From: Delphinapterus leucas | Taxonomy: Eukaryota; Chordata; Mammalia; Artiodactyla; Monodontidae | Direction: 5' to 3' | Assembly (NCBI RefSeq): GCF_002288925.2 | Contig: NW_022097993.1 | Coordinates: 8,586,185 to 8,650,184, forward strand | Length of the DNA: 64,000 nucleotides | Part shown: positions 12,711-24,650 of the stretch, piece after piece | Layout: each line of letters opens with the position of its first letter | Position numbering within the stretch: the stretch's first letter is position 1 | Position numbers and translations under genes: made by a program | The notes under the pieces: generated by a model | Seen by the model: only the letters and a program-made list of their open reading frames with translations | Databases searched by the model: none | What the model was told of the DNA's origin: nothing

Positions 12711-12846
12711 TTTTATTTATTTATTTGGTCGCACCGAGCGGCATATGGGATCTTAGTTCCCCGACCAGGGATCGAACCCATGTCCCCTGACGTGGAAGCA
12801 TGGAGTCTTAACCACTGGACCGCCAGGGAAGTCCCTCCTTTGCCCA
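12711..12846 (-). mobile_element. CHR-type SINE, short subtype, inverted
   Basis: It reads in reverse: a ttatttatttat tail, 'ggtcgcaccgagcgg', 'gggatcgaaccc' (B box complement) and 'gaccgccagggaagtccc' (head complement). Flanks ccagagattttatt and ccagaggtctttt look like a decayed target-site duplication. Confidence 0.85.
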
Positions 12847-13369
12847 CCAGAGGTCTTTTTAATTACAATGTCTCCCCCAACATGGACTCCGTGTTTTAAA
12901 ACAGTACTTCGTCAATAAATTTCATGATGTCATGAACAGCGAAGCTGCTTAAGATAACCAGTTACTGCAATAACTTGATATAATTCCTGGGGAAGGCAAA
13001 GCAGCACAGCATTTTAATGAATCTGTCCAGCCTTACTGCAGGTAAATGTTAAACTTGTTGGTGTTTATTCAACTATTAATTGGCTCATAGACTCTTATTA
13101 TCACGCTCATGGGTCCCAGGCTGCAGATCAGTCAACTAGGCTCTATGAACCAAAACTTACTGTTCCTTGGAGGAAAGTGGGAAGATTAGGGACAAAAGTA
13201 GCGTTTAAGTGGAAAATTTCCTATCCTAAGCGATAGCTGATTGCAACTGGTTATAAAGCCCCAAACTCAATCCTGGAATTGTTAACTTCAATCTGACTGT
13301 CTCCTAATCATGCCTGAACCATTTGTCCTTAATATTCTTACCCCCTTTCTCTACCACATTGGTTTTCCC

Positions 13370-13680
13370 TGGCCTACGGGGTGAGCATCACGTTCCCTAG
13401 CACATCCTGCAAGGCCGTGGGTGGCCTGGCCTCTGCCCGCCCCCTCACCTCATCCTCGTTCACTTCCTCCTTGGAACTCGAGGGCTTTCCTCTTCCTGAA
13501 GTCCTACAGGATACTTAAGACTCGGTTCTAACGTCGCTGTTTTAATGGAAATTTCTGCAGTTCTTTCCAAGCAGTTAGTCACTTGTCTATTAACCTTCGT
13601 TTTAGTAACTAACATGCCACACTGTGATTACTTGCTTATATAAGGCCTCCACCAGGCTGTAGGAGGTCCTTGACTGCAGG
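13370..13680 (+). repeat. L2-like LINE remnant
   Basis: 'Ctgcaaggccgtgg...cctggcctctgcc...cacttcctcct' followed by 'ttcctcttcctgaagtcc' and a terminal tract with 'ggcctccaccaggctgtagg' resembles the diverged 3' end of L2. Assigned by eye, family uncertain. Confidence 0.45.
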
Positions 13681-13689
13681 GCTGTCTCT

Positions 13690-15120
13690 GTCGGTCTGGA
13701 GGCTCCGCCTGGCTAGGGAAGGGGGTGACGGGCGGAGGTAGCGCCCCTCTTCTCCCCAGGCGATCGTCCATCTCCACCTGCTCTTCTGCCTGCAGCCCCA
13801 CACCAGCCCTTCCAGATTCTCTCGTCATCAAAGTGCTCATTTCTCAGAGGTCTGTCTTGGCACACTACCCGAAATGCTAACTGTTCAGGTTCAGCTCAAG
13901 CACGGACCTCTCCAGGAGATTCACTGAGGTCAGAAGCTGTGTTTTTCATCCCAGCAGCTCATAAGCTCCCTGGCAAGGATCAGCGATTCAGTACATGCTC
14001 GCTGAAGAAACGGATGTGAACGAGCTCCTCTCTGGTCACCCAAAGCTGTTCATGCTGTTCTGTGCCAAGGCAGACTCCTGACACCTTCTGAACGGAACAG
14101 ATCTGAGCTCTTCGAGGCGCATTTCAGGGAGACCATAAGACTCTGACTCTCTTTTGTGAATACCAAAAACTTTCTAAAGTAAAACAAATTTGTGTATTCA
14201 TTAATGATTAGGACCCTGCCTGATTCAGAAAAGAATCCGTTAAATAGAGATGCTTCTGAAAACCATGAAAATATAGTATTCTTTTTCCTCAAATTACTAA
14301 CATAATTTGGATTTCACAGAACAACTAAATCACAAATTATAAGATATCATTATGAGAAAGTAAGGAGAAAGGAAAAAACATTGAAAGTCAAGGAATAAAT
14401 GACACCATAACCCAGTAAGTACCAAATGTAAAGAAAGTGCTAACAGCAAAACGAAACCATCCAAGGTGGGGAGGGGAGGGCCTGGTGGGAAAGTAATTCA
14501 ACTGCTGAATGAGTTTTATATATCACAGGACCATCAAGAACACAGGGATGAACACATGTGGTTAAAGTCTAAACAGAGTATAAGCTTAGTTTTCTGTTCC
14601 TAAGAGACTGCTGTAGATGCTTCCAAAACTCCTGTGTGCCAGGCCTGCTCCAGGAGGGCAAGGATGGGAGGCGTGCTCCCTGACCATCTTGGCCACTGTA
14701 TGATGACCCTTCTGAGCCAAGACCCCGGTCATCAGGGCTGGGCGATTCGAGATGGTTATACCATCCAGTCACCTCCGCTTCCCTCCCTCCACCCAATCCC
14801 CTCGCCTTTCCAGGGACTGCACTCGGTTTTCATGGTTGAAATCAGAAGGTAGAGAGTGGAAGATCTGGGAGACTAAGCTAAGCCCCCTCACTTCCCTGGT
14901 CCCGCTGGATGTCTAGAATGGCTTCTGTCTCTGCCCACAACGAGCTTGACCCGAGTACTCAGGATCCTTGTCCTGGACACGGAGCTGGCGGTGGGAGGTG
15001 AAGTCCTCGTCCTCCCACCCCACCGCCTCCCTTGGGGTGGGTCTCCCATCACTGTGCCCTTGCTGAACAGCTGGCCCTGCCCTGAGCCCTTTGCCTCCAT
15101 TATGTCAACATGAAGCCCTA
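13690..15120. other. Intronic stretch with no recognised feature
   Basis: No exon-like frame, repeat family or tandem array stands out. A G-rich patch (tggggaggggagggcctgg) lies near 14466-14484. Open frames of up to about 80 codons have no recognisable content. Confidence 0.4.
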
Positions 15121-15255
15121 AGAGTTTTCCACCTTTGATATCTGGGTCTAGCGAGGGCTCTGGAGGTCGGGTAACCTGTCCAAGGTCACACAGCTAGTAC
15201 AAGGCCCGTGTTGCTGATACCCCACTAAGCTCGCACCACAGGACAGCTCTTGGGC
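15120..15255 (-). repeat. MIR SINE remnant
   Basis: The diagnostic 'aacctgtccaaggtcacacagctagtac' tract (positions about 15172-15200) is the reverse complement of the MIR core. Confidence 0.7.
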
Positions 15256-16013
15256 AGGCACACTTGTAAAGGTTCAGGAGAATGTCCAGCTGTCCGCTGA
15301 CCTCCTCCTGTCTCCTCTGTGTGCCCTCTGACCCTCACACAAGTAAACCCGAGGCCACGTTAGTCTATTCATCTCACTGCCAGCTCTGTCTTCCCAGGGG
15401 GTCCAGTGCACTCTGCCCTTGAACTGGCCCCCTTCCTTCCCTCCAAGGCCCCTCCCAAGAATCAGGCCTGGGCCAATGTGGGTTCCCCACCCCTAATAAC
15501 TGTAATGTTTCCCCTTTTGTCGCAAATTCTAGGGGTCCTCTGCTTACTTTACCCAAGTTGTAGGATATACACATTGGTCTCATTGGTCATCGGTTTGCTT
15601 TACTGTGTACGTTTCCCAGCTACCAGCTGCCCATGATGCACTTAGCTTCTGCGAAGTGGAGTGAGTAGGCCGTTTTCTGCTTATCTGCAGGAAGAAATGA
15701 AGCCCAGGGTTCAATAATTCTAGATTTCAGGAAAGACATGAAGATGATGACAATTGAGGAAAATGTCCAAAGTGGCTATTAGACTATGAATTTGAAAGGC
15801 CTTTTAATTCTTCGACTTTTTTTTTCTCTCCCAGACCATTCCATGTCAGGTACTAAGCCTTCCGACTATGCGGTGAAGGGAAAAGGTGAGAGCTGGCGTT
15901 GGAGAGCCCCGAGTTGGGAGGAAGCTTGGTTCACACAGGCAATCCTGAATGTTATGTATCTCTGCCCTCCTAACGCAGCTGGATGTAAATCAGAGGGACC
16001 CAAAGTCTAGACA

Positions 16014-16190
16014 AGGGGTTGGAAGTTCTTTGTGTAAAGGGCCAGGCTGTAGGTCACATGATCTCTGCTGAAGCCACCCGTGTCTGCACTGTAGCATGAG
16101 AGCAGCCACAGGCAGTACGTACACGAGAGAATGTAGATGTGTTCCAGTAAAACTTTATTTACAAACACAGCATTGGGTTGGCTTTGGCGC
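16014..16190. repeat. Old DNA-transposon remnant (hAT-type MER element)
   Basis: The pair 'tttgtgtaaagggccaggctg' and 'ccagtaaaactttatttacaaacac' are the two ends of a common mammalian non-autonomous DNA transposon. The exact family name is not certain to me. Confidence 0.5.
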
Positions 16191-16419
16191 CACCGTGTCG
16201 TTTGCTGGTGACCTCTGGTGTAGACACAAGGAAATGCCTTGAGGCCAGGCAGAAAAAGAGGCAGAAAACTTTAATGGACGCTTATAAAAGAAGTTTAATA
16301 TGATCTGTGTATTGCCTGGTAGAAAGGAGTGTTTGGGCAAATCATTCCGGAGTAAAATTCAGACCTTTAGAGTACATTTAGTGATTAAAATGACAACACT
16401 GCCAGGCGGCACTTGGCAG

Positions 16420-16560
16420 TATAGTCTGCGAGATGGGGACTCTTGTCGGCCCCAATCTGCAGATAAGGAAACTGAGGCCAAGAACGGTTAAGTAAGTCGC
16501 CTGAGGTTACACAGCTGGTAAGCGTGGGATCTGAGCCAGTGTGGCTCCAGTGCTGAGCTC
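16420..16560 (-). repeat. MIR SINE remnant
   Basis: 'Cagataaggaaactgaggcc' followed by 'gcctgaggttacacagctggtaagc' is the MIR core in reverse orientation. Confidence 0.75.
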
Positions 16561-16564
16561 TTAA

Positions 16565-19386
16565 TCACAATGTTTACTATTGTCTTAATGCTAAGATGTT
16601 AATATTTTAACAGAAAATAACAGCACAGAAGAGACTTTGGTATGGAAGGGCTCTTTTTGCTCACACGCCTGGCACATAGTGAATGGCTTGTCCTTACTGG
16701 TGCTGTTGGAAGGACCTTCGGTGGAGGACAGAAGGCGGGGCAGTAGGTTGCACTCTCACTGTCTTTTCCTCATGAGGGCAAACTGCACCCCTGGAGCTCA
16801 TACAGCAGCAAAGGGCAAAAGACCCTGAAGCCAGTCTCCTCCGATGCTACGGGTACCTAAGAGGCTAGGAATCCCGGAGGAGACCTACGCTCGAAACAGA
16901 CATGCTCCGCTGTGACCACTAGAGGGGGCCAGAGATTCGCCACAAACCTCAACTGGCAACTGGCTGGAAACGGAAGAAATCTGCTCAAGCGATTTTCTGA
17001 GCGCGAAGAACTAACCACAGCAAAGTTCAACCCCGGGTGGAATATAGGCTATATATACACACAACACATGTGCACTTATAAGGAAGTGTAGGTGCATTTG
17101 TTGTGCTGCCACGAGTTACAGAATCTTGCAAAAGTCTTGTCCCAGGCCTCTGAGTCAGGGTAAAAACCCTGCATACGAATATGCAGAGATAAGAACGACT
17201 AGAAAACAGAAGCGGCGGTGACTGTGCCACCACCAGACGGACGGACAGGCGGCCGACAGCCAGACCTCGTGCGGGCGGAGGGCTCAGCCGGCTGGACCAG
17301 GGAGGCGGCTTGATGGGCTTTACGTAAAGGCAGAGTCCCCAGGCCCCCGCTGCCCCTCGCCATCAGCCAGGGAGCCTAAAACACGCCGATGCCTGGGTCC
17401 CACCTCCAGAAACGTCATTTAATTGATCCAGAGGCTTTATAAACCTCCTCGGGTGACTGGAACCCGCAGCCCAGGCTGAGAACGACTGACAGGCGGTGGG
17501 ACTGGGGTGGGACTGGGCTGGGTTAGGAAGGAGTGACGGCGGGTCCGTGTCGTCTTCCGAGTCACACAAATCGTGCCCACGAGGCAGCGCGTCCGTGTGC
17601 CTGGGTGTCAGACCCCCAGTCACACACAGCCCAGTGCTTTCTGCCCCCGCTTCCGGAGTAAGACCCGAAGTTCCGCGCGAGAGCCAGCTAACAAGTCCCA
17701 TTAGCTTCTCAAGGACTGCCTTGGACGGGGAAGCAAGTGCCAGGTGACGGGTCCATTCATTCTTTCAATAAATAGTCATCGAGCTCCTCCTACCACGGTG
17801 TGTGTGTGGGCCCTGGCTGTGCTGGGAAAGAGCTGAAGAAGCCTCCAGGGACCACGTGGCAGCCGTCGGTCCCTCTGCGGCGACCTGGTGGGAGGAACAG
17901 TCCCCTCGCCAGGAGCTCTAACAGGACTCGAGAGCCCATGTGCCCAGATCCTGGGGCCCTGGACGAGCTCAGGGTGGTTGCTTCCCTGCGTGATGCTGGA
18001 AAGAGGGACCGAATCAGTCACTCGTCACACATTCACTGAGCGCCTACGACGTGCCAGGCTCGGTGCTGGAGGCCGGGGATCGGTCAGGAGGGCAGGCAGA
18101 CAAGCAGGAGAGGAGTGTGTACCCCAGACTTCTCCCACATGCACCCCCATCTCGGGAGAGATGACCAAATTCCTCAGGGCTCAGAAATGGCCGCCTGATG
18201 TCCCAGACCTCATGTTTTTGGTGTGGATGCGCCCCACTTCATGTCGCTGCGTCGTGTCCGTCACCTCTACTGAGAAGCGTTCCATACCCACCTCTTTCGC
18301 TGTTCAGCAAATTCAATCCCCTGATTCTGACTTCCCCAGGAGAGATACAGCATCTGTCCGCCTGAAGAGGAGGGGCCCGGGGCTCGTCCTGCAAGTGACC
18401 CAGGGCCTCTGGTCGCTGACCCTCTCCCGAGGCAGCCCTCTCGAGCCTTTTAGAGTTCAGTCAAGGGGCGCTGCTGATCACGGGGCAGATTCGGCAGCCA
18501 ACCAGGCTCAGAACTTGATAATGTGGGTCACCAACAAAGGCGTGCGGATCACTAGTTGCGTGATTCATTAATGTTATTTTCCTATTAATACATAATCATG
18601 ACCCAGTAATACAGGTCTGCATTTGTGTATACGGTATCTAGGCTTTGAGACTCTTCGAAACTAGTTATAGAATCGCATACCGAGACTCCTTTACCATCCT
18701 GTCATCTCAGACTGGGCTACTAGCCAGCGACTAAGGAACCCCAGGGCTGCCCGGATGCGCTGGCCAGTCTCATTTTCTTGCTTTCAGCTCTTGATAGAGA
18801 CGTAAATTAGCCCCACTGTATACAATCTACCAGGTGTCCTCACGAAAGGGGCAGGCAGATACCTCCCTTGGCTGACTTAGGGGTCGGGAAAGTTCTGTGG
18901 TCACATTGTTCCCATCACTGGGAGTAGGGTTTTTCTTCTAATGCTTAATATTGGTTTAGATTCAGGATTTAGTAAGTTCTTCTGTTCATTCTGTTTGGTC
19001 TTCTTTTAAAGAGATAAGAGTAGTAAAATGCAAGTAAGAACTTCTGGATACAAGCAAGTCTACAAATGGGTAACTTTCCTTCCTAGGATTTTTGTGAGCA
19101 CTAATACGGTAACACATTTGGGCATTTTATTTTCCTAGGAGTGTAAAATCCTGTGTAAATTTTAAAGTGTGAAACAAATAAGTAAATAAAGTGCCCATAC
19201 ATGCTGATTGCTCCTTAACAGTTTTTGTCTCAGCAATGAATAGGAGATTCAGTTTAAATTATACCCAAATAAAAGGTTAAAAATTAGATGCTGCAAAGTA
19301 AGTGCGTTTTTCGTGAACACACTGGTTTAATGCAGCCTCAGGGCAAAATGCGGTCACAAGCAATTATCCTCAAAACAGAAACAAAC
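16565..19386. other. Intronic stretch, largely unassigned
   Basis: I see no gene. Two short tracts (17758-17830 and 18026-18090) resemble the old 'attgagcgcctactatgtgccagg' repeat motif. A simple G-rich duplication (gtgggactggggtgggactgggctg) lies at about 17496-17520. A 227-codon plus-strand frame at 17888-18571 has no recognisable domain. Confidence 0.4.
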
Positions 19387-19401
19387 AAAAAGAATATTCC
19401 A

Positions 19402-19691
19402 GGGCTTCCCTGGTGGCGCAGTGGTTGGGAATCCGCCTGCCAATGCAGGGGACATGGGTTCGATCCCAGGTCTTGGAAGATCCCACGTGCTGAAGAACAA
19501 CTAAGCCTGGGAGCCACAACTACTGAGCCCACGTGTCACAACTACTGAGCCCGCGTGCCTAGAGCCCGTGCTCCGCAACGAGAAGCCTGCGCACCGCAAC
19601 CAAGAGTAGCGCCCGCTCGCTGCAACTAGAGAAAGCCCGCGCGCAGCAACGAAGACCCGATGCAGCCAAAACTAACTAAATTTATATATAT
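19402..19691 (+). mobile_element. CHR-type SINE, long subtype
   Basis: A full tRNA-like head (gggcttccctggtggcgcag), tandem acaactactgagcccg units and an A/T-rich tail. A perfect 18-base target-site duplication (aaaaagaatattccaggg) lies at 19387-19404 and 19692-19709; its last three bases overlap the element head. The length and identity of the duplication point to a fairly recent insertion. Confidence 0.95.
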
Positions 19692-20300
19692 AAAAAGAAT
19701 ATTCCAGGGAGTATATTAGCTGATTTAAAAAATCTCATAAGTGGTCCATAAAATGTTCCCCAGCAGCGTCCTGTACTGTCACGTGTCACAGACTTGGCTG
19801 TCCAGAATGACTTTATAGCAACTTGCAAACTCACCATCTCTGCTAAAACAGCAGAGACGCCATCAGCAAAGTTAGGGACTGGTGATGATTAAACAGCTTG
19901 CGGATTTAACAAAAACCCACAGTGGCAAACATGTGCCTCTTCTTCTCTATTTGCGGGGTATTCTTGCCTGAAGTGAGGTTTAAGAAGGATGCAGAGCTGA
20001 AAATACATTTTAGAGGAGAACGTGCACGCCTCCTGGAGTAGGTGGAGCACAGGGCGAGAAAACCCGAAAACCTCAGCACTCGCTCCGGGTGACGGCAAGG
20101 CCCGCTTTGCACACCCTCAGAAGCTGACAAGTCATCGGTGGCTCTTCGCTTGGCTGATCAGACCCGAGCGATTTTAGACGAGCCCATGTTGAGTCTTTGC
20201 TAGATATAAAGAAATTCTTGACGCCTCACCTATGTTCCTATTAGCGTGAAAGATTCTCATAGGTAATTTGAAAAAATGGCTTTACAATCTGGCTTCAGCC

Positions 20301-20581
20301 TTTTTTTTTTTGTAATTTATTTATTTATGTTTGGCCGTGTTGGGTCTTCGTTTCTGTGCGAGGGCTTTCTCTAGTTGCGGCGAGCGGGGGCCACTCTTCA
20401 TCGCGGTGCGCGGGCCTCTCACTGCTGTGGCCTCTCTTGTTGCGGAGCACAGGCTCAGTAGCTGTGGCTCACGGGCCCAGTTTCTCCGCGGCATGTAGGA
20501 TCCTCCCAGACCAGGGCTCAAACCCGTGTCCCCTGCATTGGCAGGCGGACTCTCAACCACTGCGCCACCAGGGAAGTCCCT
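20301..20581 (-). mobile_element. CHR-type SINE, long subtype, inverted
   Basis: A T-rich tail, then 'gcgagggctttctctagttgcgg', down to 'gcgccaccagggaagtccc'. Flanking copies tggcttcagcctttt (20290-20304) and tggcttcaaccttttt (from 20582) are a near-perfect target-site duplication. Confidence 0.92.
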
Positions 20582-20596
20582 TGGCTTCAACCTTTT

Positions 20597-22110
20597 TTGC
20601 CTCTACTGAGTTTTTCTCCAAAGCTCCCGGTGACTTCCTTGGTGCCGCTTCCCAGGGACCTCCTGGAAAGGAGTAGGTCCCCTTTCTCTTCTTGACCTCC
20701 AGCAGCCTTTCATACGGTGGACCCGCCTTCCGCTCCCAACGCTGCCCCGGCTCGTCCTCCGCGTCTCCTGGTTCCTTCTGTCTGGCTGCCCTGGGTCCCT
20801 CTGGATCAGCGCCTTCTCTCTTCCGCAGCTCCTCACGGTTCCTGAGCCGGAGATTCTGTGAGGACCACCGTCTCTCTTGCCTCCACGCTCTCCAGGGGAC
20901 GCTTCTGGAAACCATCCACGTCTGTGCTGACGACCACCAAGGATGTCCTGGTTCCAGGCATCTCTCCTGGGCTTCAGATCCAGGGCTCCACCTGCCTGCT
21001 GGGCGGCCCCTCCAATGGCACTCGCAACAGTGCGCCGTCTCTACCCGCCCCCCTGCCCCAGTGCCCGGGCGCCTATCTCACCCTCGATTCCTCCGCTCCA
21101 TCCTCTCCAACCATTGAAGTCCAAACCCTGGCATCATCCCTGCTTCCCTTCACCGTGACTGCGTGGCCCCGGCCCCCGCAGATCCAGGGCTTGTGACAAC
21201 GAGTGTCCCCCTCTTCCCAGCCCGCTCGCGCGCTGCAGTCAGAGTCACCGTCCTGAGTGCGGGAGCGCAGCGCCAGCCTGGAGGAGTGACTTCCGCACGT
21301 GCGCCCTCCGGCTCTCTGGCCCGGCGCCGGCTCCCCTCGGCCTGGCCTCTTCTCCCCCGTCCCCTCCCCGCCCCCTGGCTCTAGGTCACTGCAGCCGCCT
21401 AGACACACACGCGGGGCCCCCACGACGGCCCCTCCCGGCTCCAAGCAGGGGCCCCCTCCTCCTTACTGTTTGCCCCTGTGCCCAGCGCACGGGAGAAGTG
21501 ATACAGCTTGTTTCAGCGCAGGATCCGACCCCCTGGGAGGGTCTTTAAAGGGCGTCCTGAGGCCTGTGTGGATGGGGGCGGCAGAAGAGAGTCACGCCCA
21601 CCTCTCAGGCCCACTGGACTTCGTGGGACGGCCCTGCGCCGCAGCGAGTCACCCACAGCGGCTGTGGGGACACTGCCTCGTGCTGGGTGAAGAAACAGCC
21701 CTTCCAGCCCCTAATGGCGGCGGTGCTCTGGGCGAGTGCTCAGCGCAGGGCCTGGTGAGGAGGAAACTGCAAGGGGAGACATTGGGCGCTTCCTGGGGGA
21801 GGGGGTGGGTGCAGGCAGGCAGGGGCCCCAGGTGCGAAAAAGGAGCGCTCCTTTCACGTGGGCCGCGACGGCAGGGGGAGCTCAGAGAGGAGGGGTCTGG
21901 CCTGAGCGGAGGATGGGCAGGAGGGGGCCCAGAGCTCTGGGTTCCCATTGTGCCCCGCACTCGGCGCTCTGCACACGGTAACCCGTGAAATCCTCACCGC
22001 AGCAAAGGTCAGCACCATCCCCGTCCCCACGTCACGATGAGGAAACGCCACAGAGAGGCGATGTGAGTTGCCCCAGGTCGCACAGCGGCACGTTGGGTTT
22101 CTTGGACCAC
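20597..22110. other. GC-rich intronic block with L2-like and MIR-like remnants
   Basis: The base composition is clearly higher in G+C than the intron around it. 'Ccatccacgtctgtgctgacgac...' (20915-21200) resembles the pyrimidine-rich part of L2. A reverse MIR-like tract (gatgaggaaacgccacagag...ccccaggtcgcacagcggcac) lies at about 21955-22100. Long open frames here on both strands follow from the base composition. No exon could be supported. Confidence 0.45.
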
Positions 22111-22221
22111 CTTCCTGAGCAGCCCTGGGGGGGCAGGGGGGCAGGAAAAATTAGCCAGTGAGGCCTTGTCAAGTCAGGCTGCAGCTTCAAGGAAGGATTG
22201 GGAGTCTGGGGTTAGCAGGTG

Positions 22222-22413
22222 CAAACTGTTACCTATAGAATGGATAAACAACAGGTCCTACTGTAGATCACAGGGAACTATATTCAGTATCCTGAGATAA
22301 ACCACAGTGGAAAAGAGTGTGAGAAAGAAAGTATATATGTGTATAACCGAGTCACTGTGCTGTAAAACAGAAATTAACACATTGTAAATCAACTATACTT
22401 CAATAAAAAAAAA
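22222..22413 (+). mobile_element. L1 3'-end fragment
   Basis: 'Aggtcctactgtagatcacagg...gtataaccgagtcactgtgctgtaaaacagaaa...caataaaaaaaaaa' is a 5'-truncated L1 3' UTR with its A tail. Confidence 0.8.
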
Positions 22414-23293
22414 AATGAACATTAGAAAATAAGATTCTCTGAGTTTTCACCCCAGACCTCATTATTCATCTGATTCCCTGGAAGGCTGGGTGTGCCCCGG
22501 GGGATAAGAGGTCGCGTCCAGGGAGACACAGCAGGGGAGCACGGAGATTGTAGCGCAGGGCTACCAGGAGATGTTAAGGAACAGGATACACCCCACAGCT
22601 TCTGGGCCCGCTCTCCTCCACATACTGAGTAATCTCCACCGCCTGGTTTCGGTTCTCCTCACAAGGAGAACAGGTTGCACCGTATTCTGATTCATTTCTT
22701 GCCAACTGACAGAAAACGCAGTTACGTTAAGGAGAGCCACTGTTGCTGAGGATCTCGTTAGGAGTGGCCCTGACCCTAGACGTAGCGATTCTATGAAAAA
22801 ATACTGGTGAGAAGCAGGCGAGCTTCGCCCACAAGGTTCACACAGACCAAGCTGTTTCCCCAGCCGCCCAGGCCTGTACACAGCCCTCGTGTGCTGTCCT
22901 GCTGTGCACAGCCGAGAACTTATCCAGCCCTTGCCGTGTGGTGGGAAAACAAACACAAACATCTCTTCTGTATTTTAAAAAGTGATTATTCCAAGACCCT
23001 TTTATAAACGTAGAGTTGTATTGACTATGACCTTTAAAATTTATTATTTCAAATACATGAGCATATCTTAATTTTTGCGTGAAAATTTGCCCAAGACTCA
23101 CACTTCGTGTTTCCACAGTGCCAAGTGGAAGCTTGAAAGGCAAGCCAGTCAGCCTCTTCAGATATTCCCGGATGTCTGATACCGCGAAGGATTATCCGGG
23201 TAACTGATGGGCTTAGTTTTAATCTGAAAAATTTGATATTGTGCCTGGGAAAATATTTTTCGAACAGTGATAGAAAAATTGGTGTCTTGCCAT

Positions 23294-23684
23294 GTGTTAT
23301 GGGCTGAATTGTGTCCCCCCCCCAAATTCATATGTTGAAGCCCCAGGACCTCAGAATGCTACTGGCTTTGGAGATGGGGCCTTCAAAGAGGAGAATAAGT
23401 TAATGTGAGATGTTAGCACAGACCCTAACCCACTCTGACTGCTGTCTTTATAAGAAGGGAAATTTGGACATAGACACATACAGAGGAAGGACCACGTGAG
23501 GACACAGTGAGAAGGTGGCTGTCTGCAGGCCGAGGAGAGAGGCCTCAGAAGGAACCAGCCCTGTGAACGCCTTGATCTTTGACTTTGATCCTCCAGAACT
23601 GTGAGAAAATAAACCTTTGGTGGTTAAGGTTAAACCAGTTGGTGGTATTTTGTTATGGCAGCCCGAGCAAGTGAATACACCATA
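23294..23684 (+). mobile_element. MLT1-type LTR (ancient ERVL-MaLR)
   Basis: It starts tgttatgggctgaattgtgt and ends with 'ttttgttatggcagcccgagc...aatacacc'. It carries the typical 'ggtggctgtctgcaggccgaggagagaggcctcag' middle and 'gaactgtgagaaaataaac' near its end. A run of ten Cs lies at 23317-23326. It is a solitary LTR and codes for nothing. Confidence 0.8.
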
Positions 23685-23687
23685 ATA

Positions 23688-24650
23688 CAGGGGACCCTGG
23701 AACAACACGGGTTTGAACTGCTTGGGTCCGTTTATATGTGCATTTTTTTCAGTAAATATATTGGAAAAATTGTTGGAGATTTGTGACAATTTGAAAAGAC
23801 AAACGAACTGTGTAGCTAGACATGCTGAAAAAATTAAGAAAAAGTTAGGTATGTCATACATAAAATATATGTAGATACTAGTTGACCTTTACCTCAGCAT
23901 GAGTGATATTTAATATAAAATTAATAATGTGTTAGTTTTCTTACTGTTTTATGACTTTGCTTTCAAAGAATTTCATTACTGTACAGCATGCCTCTCTCTT
24001 TCTCATAAAGGGAGAAACTGCATATCAGCCTATCATCACAGGGAAGTGTTTTTTTAAAAAGTCTAACACTGTTTCAATACTGTATTATGGATGTAACTGT
24101 GATACTGTGTGCAGTAAAATTTTTAATAACAATTCATTCATTAGTGTACAAGCTAAGCTACCATGAAGCAATCATACTGCTGCTTCTTCATTATCAGTGC
24201 ATGAACCGTTATACCTGTAAATAAATATGTACTTCTTTTTCATGTTATCTTTTCGTTTTTGATGTCTGGTGTTAGGAACACATATAACATCTATAGTGTT
24301 TTGTATCGTATAAGACAATTTTGATGTAGGTACTGATAGATGATTCATCTTGTAAGCATACTTCTGTATCAATAAACACAGTACAATACTGTAAATGTAT
24401 TTTCTCTTCCTTGTGATTTTCTTAATAACATTTTCTTTTCTCTAGCTTAATTTTTAGTAAGAATACAGTATATACTACATATAACATACAAAATATGTGT
24501 TAATTGACTGTTTATGTTATCGGGAAGCCTCTGGTCAACAGTAGGCTATTGGTAGTTACGTTTGGGGGAAGTCATAAGTTACATGCAGATTTTCTACTGC
24601 ATGGAGGGTCGGGGCCCCTAACTCCTGCATTGGTCAAGGGTCAACTGTAT
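23688..24650. mobile_element. Tigger-type (pogo) DNA transposon, internally deleted
   Basis: The ends are inverted: 'ggaccctggaacaacacggg' at the left and 'tggtcaagggtcaactgta' at the right, with TA at the borders. The interior has 'cataacatacaaaatatgtg' and 'ttgactgtttatgttatcgg', both typical of the Tigger2/MER2 group. It is about 960 bases long with no usable transposase frame. Confidence 0.75.

Noticed and set aside
17888..18571. 227-codon plus-strand frame
   Set aside because: No domain, GC-rich, inside an intron, overlaps an old repeat motif; most likely chance.
19402..19480. tRNA-like A and B boxes in the SINE heads
   Set aside because: They are the polymerase III promoter regions of CHR SINEs, followed by SINE bodies and A tails and flanked by target duplications; not tRNA genes.
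21299..21988. 229-codon plus-strand frame rich in Pro, Gly and Arg
   Set aside because: It lies in the GC-rich intronic block where stop codons are rare; composition explains it.
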